Source: Pseudomonadota bacterium
GTDB taxonomy: Bacteria > Myxococcota > Myxococcia > Myxococcales > Myxococcaceae
DNA: 9,659 nt
NCBI GenBank assembly: GCA_023424585.1
Contig: JAFADT010000102.1
Location: forward strand, 1 to 9,659
Direction of reading: 5' to 3'
How positions within the stretch are numbered: the first letter of the stretch is position 1; the number at the start of each line of letters is the position of its first letter. Made by a program: the position numbers and the translations under genes. Under the pieces are notes generated by a model, which saw only the letters and a program-made list of their open reading frames with translations, was not told the origin of the DNA and did no database searches. Below, in pieces: positions 6,337-9,659 of the stretch.

Positions 6337-6975
6337 GTGAAGCGCTTCATTCCTGGTTTCCTCCTGGCTGTGCTCCTGGCCCTCCCCGGCACCGCGATGG
6401 CGCGCGGCCAGGGCTGGTCCCTGCTGGCGGCGGACACCGTCGGCTCGGGGCGCAACCTGTTCAGCGCGCAGATTGGTTTCCCGGGCCTGTCGCTGGGCCT
6501 GCTGCACGGCGGCTCGGACAACGTGGATGTCGGCGGCAAGTTCAGCTTCAACTGGGGCCGCGAGGGCCTGGTGGACGCGTCCGACGCGGGCCTCAAGCTC
6601 CAGGGCTGGCTGCGGGTGATGATCGCCAGGGCGGACAAGGTGTCCTTCGCCGTCACCTTCCAGCCGGGGCCGTTCATCTACTTCCCCCGGGGGAACACGC
6701 TCTTCGGCATGGCGCTGCCGGTGGCGTTCGTGGTGGGCATCCCCGTGGGCAGCGCGCTGATGATCAACGCCGGCATCGACGTGCCGTTCAACGTCTACAT
6801 CGGCGAGGGCATCGGGCCGGTCATCCCCATCCTCTTCGGAGGCGGCCTCGAGTACTTCGTGAACAACAACCTCAACGTGAACTTCAACCTGCGGCTGGGG
6901 CCCTCCATCGTCCCGCGCTTCGACGACAGCTACTTCACGATGGAGGCGCTGGCGGGCGTGGCCTACCGCTTCTAG
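6337..6975 (+). CDS. Small outer-membrane beta-barrel-like protein of unknown function
   Basis: This 212-residue protein starts with a clear signal peptide (KRF, hydrophobic 6-17, AMA cleavage site near residue 22). The mature part has alternating short hydrophobic and polar stretches with Gly and Asn turns, such as SAQIGFPGLSLGLLHG (43-58), SFAVTFQPGPFIYF (103-116), ALMINAGIDVPFNVYIG (140-156) and LNVNFNLRLGPSIVPRF (179-195). It ends in VAYRF. An aromatic C-terminal residue after an amphipathic strand is the usual outer-membrane barrel signal, and the length would fit an eight-strand barrel. I do not recognise a named family. The start is GTG at 6337, with GAAAGG six bases upstream. The 68-base gap with a hairpin after the mutase makes shared transcription uncertain. 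No catalytic motif is seen. Confidence 0.75.
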   Translation: MKRFIPGFLLAVLLALPGTAMARGQGWSLLAADTVGSGRNLFSAQIGFPGLSLGLLHGGSDNVDVGGKFSFNWGREGLVDASDAGLKLQGWLRVMIARADKVSFAVTFQPGPFIYFPRGNTLFGMALPVAFVVGIPVGSALMINAGIDVPFNVYIGEGIGPVIPILFGGGLEYFVNNNLNVNFNLRLGPSIVPRFDDSYFTMEALAGVAYRF

Positions 6976-6986
6976 CCGGCGCCGCG

Positions 6987-7013
6987 CGGGCGGGGAGGCG
7001 CTCCCCCCGCCCG
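6987..7013. terminator. GC-rich hairpin between converging genes
   Basis: CGGGCGGGG plus AG (6987-6997) pairs with CT plus CCCCGCCCG (7001-7013) around a GCG loop, with two unpaired Cs: 11 base pairs, almost all G-C. It lies between the stop of the outer-membrane-like gene (6975) and the stop of the kinase gene on the other strand (7031), the usual place for a shared terminator. Neither side has a T-run, so intrinsic termination is uncertain. Confidence 0.5.
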
Positions 7014-7030
7014 TGCCCCGGCGGGAGCGC

Positions 7031-8203
7031 CTACCAGGACGACGTCTGCTCGGGCAGCTCCACCGTGAAGGTGCTGCCCAGGTTGACGCGGCTCTTCACG
7101 GTGAGCTTGCCGCCCATGCTCTCCACCAGGGTGCGCGCCACCGTGAGGCCCAGGCCCACGCTCTTCTCCGGGGCCTTGGTCGTGTAGTACGGGGAGAAGA
7201 TGGCCTGCTGCTCGTCCTCGAAGATGCCGATGCCGGTGTCCTTCACGAAGAGCAGCGGGCCGAACTCGCCGAACATGTCCGGCATCTCCACGCCCACCTG
7301 CACCACGCGCGGCCGGTCCTTCACGTCCTCCACCGCGTCCACCGCGTTGCAGACGAGCTCCGTCACCACCTGCTCCAGCTGACGGCGGTTGAAGACGACG
7401 GCGATGGGGTCCTCCGGCAGCACCACGCGCACGTCCGCGCGGCCCAGGCGCCCGGCGTCGCGCAGGCGCGACACCACCACCGGCACCACCTCCCGCAGGT
7501 CGAAGCGCTGGATGTCCTTGGGGCTGGAGGGTCCCAGGGACAGGAGGTGCTGGCCGTGCAGGCGCATCTGCTCACCGGCCACGCCCAGCTTGAGCAGCTC
7601 CTCCGTGTCCGGCGGCAGGCCCAGCGCGGCGCGGGCGCGCACGTGCTCCAGCGCCCGCTGGAGGCCCACGCCCAGCTGGTCCATCTGCGTGGCCAGGTCC
7701 GCGGCGAGCGTGCCCACGCGGGCCAGCCGCTCCATGCGCACCCAGCGCGTGCGCGGGTCCTGGAGCACTTCCTGGATGCCGCCCTGCTCGTGGTGCGCCT
7801 TGAGCTCCAGCAGCGTATGGACGCGCACCTTCAGCTCCAGCGGGTCCAGGGGTTCGGTGGTCAGCAAGTCGTCCACACCTGCCTCCATCACCTCGCGGCG
7901 CGTCTGGCGGTCCGCGGAAGGCGTGAGCATGAGGATGGGGAACTGCGGCGGGGAGAGCTCCTCGCGAAGGCGCCGGTACGCGGCCAGGCCCACCGTGCGG
8001 GCCCGCTCCACGTCCAGCAGCACCAGGTCCGCGGAGTGGCGCGACACCGCCTCCAGCGCGGCCGTCGTCCCGCGCGCGGGCAGCACGTCGTAGCCCGCCG
8101 GCGTCAGGATGGAGCGCACCCGCTCCACGCCGCCGGACTCCATGTCGACCGCGATGACCCGCGGGCGCTGGGGTGACGTCGAGCCTGTTGTCGTCGTCTG
8201 CAT
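7031..8203 (-). CDS. Receiver plus histidine-kinase-like hybrid lacking the phospho-acceptor histidine
   Basis: This 390-residue cytoplasmic signalling protein has no membrane segment. A receiver domain spans about 14-130: RVIAVDME (15-22), LVLLDVE with the phospho-acceptor Asp64, ILMLT with Thr94, then TTEPLDPLEL, where the conserved Lys before Pro is Glu117. A helical dimerisation-like region follows (about 155-225). Its H-box, normally GTLAAGIAHEINNPL, reads GTLAADLATQMDQLG (164-178), so the acceptor His is Thr172. The ATPase domain looks complete: N box ELVCNAVDAVED (282-293, Asn286), G1 KDTGIGI (321-327), F box IFSPYYTTK (335-343) and G2 SVGLGLT (348-354). It may be an ATP-binding regulator, a partner of another kinase, or a kinase using another residue. 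The start is ATG at 8201-8203, before a basic/Thr-rich leader; its Shine-Dalgarno is a weak GGGGTGG. Confidence 0.85.
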   Translation of the reverse strand: MQTTTTGSTSPQRPRVIAVDMESGGVERVRSILTPAGYDVLPARGTTAALEAVSRHSADLVLLDVERARTVGLAAYRRLREELSPPQFPILMLTPSADRQTRREVMEAGVDDLLTTEPLDPLELKVRVHTLLELKAHHEQGGIQEVLQDPRTRWVRMERLARVGTLAADLATQMDQLGVGLQRALEHVRARAALGLPPDTEELLKLGVAGEQMRLHGQHLLSLGPSSPKDIQRFDLREVVPVVVSRLRDAGRLGRADVRVVLPEDPIAVVFNRRQLEQVVTELVCNAVDAVEDVKDRPRVVQVGVEMPDMFGEFGPLLFVKDTGIGIFEDEQQAIFSPYYTTKAPEKSVGLGLTVARTLVESMGGKLTVKSRVNLGSTFTVELPEQTSSW

Positions 8204-8213
8204 GTCACGCCAC

Positions 8214-8254
8214 CCCGGCCTGGAAGCCGGGCCCGTCAACGCCCGGGGGCGTTG
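8214..8254 (-). promoter_or_regulatory. Two consecutive hairpins in the kinase leader
   Basis: CCCGGC (8214-8219) pairs with GCCGGG (8226-8231) around six bases. CAACGCC (8237-8243) pairs with GGCGTTG (8248-8254) around a CGGG loop. Both lie directly upstream of the kinase ATG at 8203. The first shares bases 8214-8216 with the weak ribosome site (complement of 8210-8216), so folding could limit translation. Function is inferred only. Confidence 0.35.
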
Positions 8255-8422
8255 CCCGAAGCCCGGGGGATTGCGTCCCGGAGCCGGCCAGGTCTGGGTG
8301 CCGCGCCTGCCCGTCGTCCGATGCGCAATCCGACATGTCACACTCACATGCCAGCGGCATGCCGAGCGTCCACCCAACGGCAGATCAGCCCACACTGGAA
8401 AGACCCGGAAATCTGATCCAGT

Positions 8423-8509
8423 AAGGTCAGGGGGTTGGCGGCTCGCCGCGCGATGACCTGACGCATCAGGGAAGGTCGGCGCTTCAGATTCACCAGGTCG
8501 AACCTGACC
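8423..8509. promoter_or_regulatory. Cluster of AGGTC-like sites, possible operator
   Basis: The motif AGGTC recurs on both strands: AAGGTCAG (8423-8430), TGACCTGA read as TCAGGTCA on the minus strand (8454-8461), AAGGTCG (8472-8478), CAGGTCG (8494-8500) and CCTGACC (8503-8509). The last two partly form the inverted pair CAGGT-CGA-ACCTG (8494-8506). Five copies within 87 bases of non-coding DNA suggest a regulator-binding region, with no known regulator recognised. Confidence 0.3.
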
Positions 8510-8527
8510 AAAAGTGGCTTCAGACCC

Positions 8528-8548
8528 GGGTCGTTTTGACCCCGACCC
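8528..8548 (-). terminator. Possible terminator after the ABC permease
   Basis: GGGTCG (8528-8533) and CGACCC (8543-8548) form an inverted repeat. An alternative stem pairs GGGTC (8528-8532) with GACCC (8538-8542) around GTTTT. It begins 12 bases beyond the permease TAA (8561-8563). Read leftward it has no T-run after the stem, so the call is tentative. Confidence 0.35.
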
Positions 8549-8560
8549 TTCTGGACGGGA

Positions 8561-9490
8561 TTACCGGGATTCCTGCTCGTAGGGGGTGCCCAGGGCGGCC
8601 GGCGCGTGGCCGCGCTGGCCCTGGAGGGCGAGCACGAGGAGGGTCAACAGGTAGGGCAGGGCGAGCAGGAAGCCCTGGGGGACCAGGTCGAGGAGCCAGG
8701 GCGCGCTCGAGGCCAGTCCAATCCGCAGCGCGTTGCCGAAGGCGAAGAAGAGCGCGGCGGCGAAGGCGCCCAGCGGAGTCCACCGGCCGAAGACCATGGC
8801 GGCCAGGGCCATGAAGCCCAGGCCGGCGGGGGTGTGCTGCTCGAAGCGGTCCAGGACGGCGGTGGACAGCACCGCGCCGCCCAGGCCCGCCATCAGCCCG
8901 CCGCCCAGCACCGCGCCCCAGCGCAGGGCGGGGACGGACAGGCCCAGCGTGGCCACCGCGTGCGGCTTGTCGCCCACGGCGCGCAGGCGCAGGCCCAGCG
9001 GCGTGCGCGACAGCAGCAGGTGGAAGAGGAAGGGCAGGGTGAGCGCCAGGTACGTGGGCGCGGCGTGGCCGGACAGCGCGCCCAGGAGCGGGACGTGGGA
9101 CAGGCCCGGGAGGTTCCAGCGCGACAGCTGGGTGATGGCGGGCGTGCCGTTGGGGCCGTAGAGGGACTCCAGGAGGAAGGTGCCCCCGGCCATGGCCACC
9201 AGGTTGAGGGCCATGCCGGAGACGACCTGGTCCGACCGCCAGCGGATGCTGAGGAAGCCGTGCACCGCGGCGAGCCCCGCGCCCGCGGCCATGCCCACGA
9301 GCACCGCGAGGGGCGTGGGCAGCACGATCGCCGCCACGGCGGCGCAGAAGGCGCCGGTGCGCATCATGCCCTCCACGCCCACGCTCACCACGCCGGCGCG
9401 CTCGGAGAGCATGGCGCCCAGCGCGGCGAAGACCAGGGCGGGGGCCGCGTCCAGGGTGGAGAAGAGGAGCGAGTGGAGCACCTCAAGCAC
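8561..9490 (-). CDS. ABC importer permease, BmpD/NupQ-type (probable nucleoside uptake)
   Basis: This 309-residue inner-membrane protein of the BPD_transp_2 permease family has about eight to ten hydrophobic segments. Family markers are visible: LSERAGVVSVGVEGMM (28-43, usually ERxGVxNxGVEGxM), SDQVVSGMALNLVA (86-99), the cytoplasmic coupling loop GLRLRAVGDKPHAVATLG (166-183), GGGLMAGLGGAVLS (196-209) and GLGFMALAAMVFGRWTPLGA (223-242). Relatives form the smaller of two paired permeases in BMP-type importers, which work with a lipoprotein binding protein and a double-domain ATPase, mostly for purine and pyrimidine nucleosides; sugar substrates are a weaker alternative. The start is GTG at 9488-9490, with GAGG six bases upstream, overlapping the end of the upstream permease by eight bases. 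It appears to be the last gene of its operon. Nearby deoC and mutase fit a nucleoside substrate. Confidence 0.88.
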   Translation of the reverse strand: MLEVLHSLLFSTLDAAPALVFAALGAMLSERAGVVSVGVEGMMRTGAFCAAVAAIVLPTPLAVLVGMAAGAGLAAVHGFLSIRWRSDQVVSGMALNLVAMAGGTFLLESLYGPNGTPAITQLSRWNLPGLSHVPLLGALSGHAAPTYLALTLPFLFHLLLSRTPLGLRLRAVGDKPHAVATLGLSVPALRWGAVLGGGLMAGLGGAVLSTAVLDRFEQHTPAGLGFMALAAMVFGRWTPLGAFAAALFFAFGNALRIGLASSAPWLLDLVPQGFLLALPYLLTLLVLALQGQRGHAPAALGTPYEQESR

Positions 9491-9659
9491 GGGGCACCTC
9501 GACGCCGGCCTGGGGCTGGCCCCGCGCCAGGGCGCGCCGCTGGCGCCGCTCCAGCAGCGCGAGCCACACCATGCGCCCGGCGACGAAGAGCAGCGCGAAG
9601 CCCTGGATGAGCTCCGGGAAGCTCTTGTGCACGCCCAGCAGCTGCATGCGCGTGCCGCC
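9483..9659 (-). CDS. ABC importer permease, BmpC/NupP-type, C-terminal end (partial)
   Basis: A leftward frame enters from the right edge and stops at TGA (complement of 9483-9485), giving the last 58 residues. The segment RMQLLGVHKSFPELIQGFAL, continuing LFVAGRMVWLAL, matches the end of the larger permease of BMP-type nucleoside importers, where GVPxxLVxVIQGxxILFVAA closes the last membrane helix. A basic cytoplasmic tail (ERRQRRALARG) follows. The end overlaps the next permease start by eight bases (GTGCTTGA), so translation is likely coupled and the two proteins probably form a heterodimeric channel. The rest, and presumably the ATPase and binding-protein genes, lie outside the window. Confidence 0.8.
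   Translation of the reverse strand, partial: GGTRMQLLGVHKSFPELIQGFALLFVAGRMVWLALLERRQRRALARGQPQAGVEVPRA

Larger units (their letters stand above)
8204..8560. other. Gene-free stretch between the kinase and the ABC permease
   Basis: These 357 bases lie between two leftward genes. No convincing gene is seen: short frames here are out of step with any ribosome site and show no family motif. The stretch from about 8330 to 8550 is visibly less GC-rich than the genes, as expected for a promoter region. It holds two hairpins next to the kinase start, a ten-base palindrome CGGCATGCCG (8355-8364), a cluster of AGGTC-like sites (8423-8509) and a hairpin near the permease end. A distant inverted pair, GATTGCG (8269-8275) and CGCAATC (8324-8330), is also present. 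The kinase promoter should lie here, but no clear -35/-10 pair was found. Confidence 0.6.

Noticed and set aside
8321..8340. Sigma-54-like promoter on the minus strand upstream of the kinase gene
   Set aside because: TGACATG followed by TTGC resembles -24/-12 elements, but the GG element is GA and the spacing is one base too long.
8109..8456. Small + strand open frames across the kinase start and its upstream region
   Set aside because: They overlap the kinase gene in antisense, lack ribosome sites and family motifs, and have composition typical of chance frames.

Overview
The window is extremely GC-rich, has strong G/C preference at third codon positions, uses GTG starts often, and carries tightly packed genes. 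Gene content and protein style (Ala/Pro-rich secreted proteins, a receiver-histidine kinase hybrid, DksA-like zinc-finger proteins) point to a myxobacterium of the Myxococcus/Corallococcus type. This assignment is an inference, because no marker gene is present.

Region 1 (1-3120). The Ala/Pro-rich end of a rightward gene stops at 142. It is separated by a strong hairpin (198-239) from a leftward three-gene unit that meets it tail to tail. In transcription order the unit is: an exported ComEC/Rec2-type metallo-beta-lactamase (MBL) protein with all metal ligands (1882-3120); a full-length paralogue in which every metal ligand has been replaced (533-1885); and a small DUF3006-like protein (276-536). 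Both MBL proteins end in an Ada-like HxxxC...CH module. The genes are joined by 4-base ATGA and GTGA overlaps, so they are probably translated together. The intact/dead pair plus the small partner is the most unusual part of the window.

Region 2 (3121-6975). From a divergent intergenic region with a large hairpin, a rightward group runs deoC (deoxyribose-phosphate aldolase), a DksA/TraR-like zinc-finger protein, a PGM2/PgcA-type phosphohexomutase or phosphopentomutase, and a small outer-membrane-like protein. The mutase and aldolase together could take deoxyribose 1-phosphate to glyceraldehyde 3-phosphate and acetaldehyde.

Region 3 (7031-9659). On the opposite strand lie a receiver-histidine kinase hybrid and the end of an ABC importer operon. 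The kinase lacks the phospho-acceptor histidine but keeps its ATP-binding boxes. The importer has two BmpC/BmpD (NupP/NupQ)-type permeases, of which the upstream one is cut by the window edge. Such importers carry nucleosides, so importer, mutase and aldolase form a plausible nucleoside uptake and catabolism neighbourhood. The 357 bases between kinase and permease hold no gene but contain hairpins and a cluster of AGGTC-like sites.

No tRNA, rRNA, CRISPR array, insertion sequence or phage gene was recognised.
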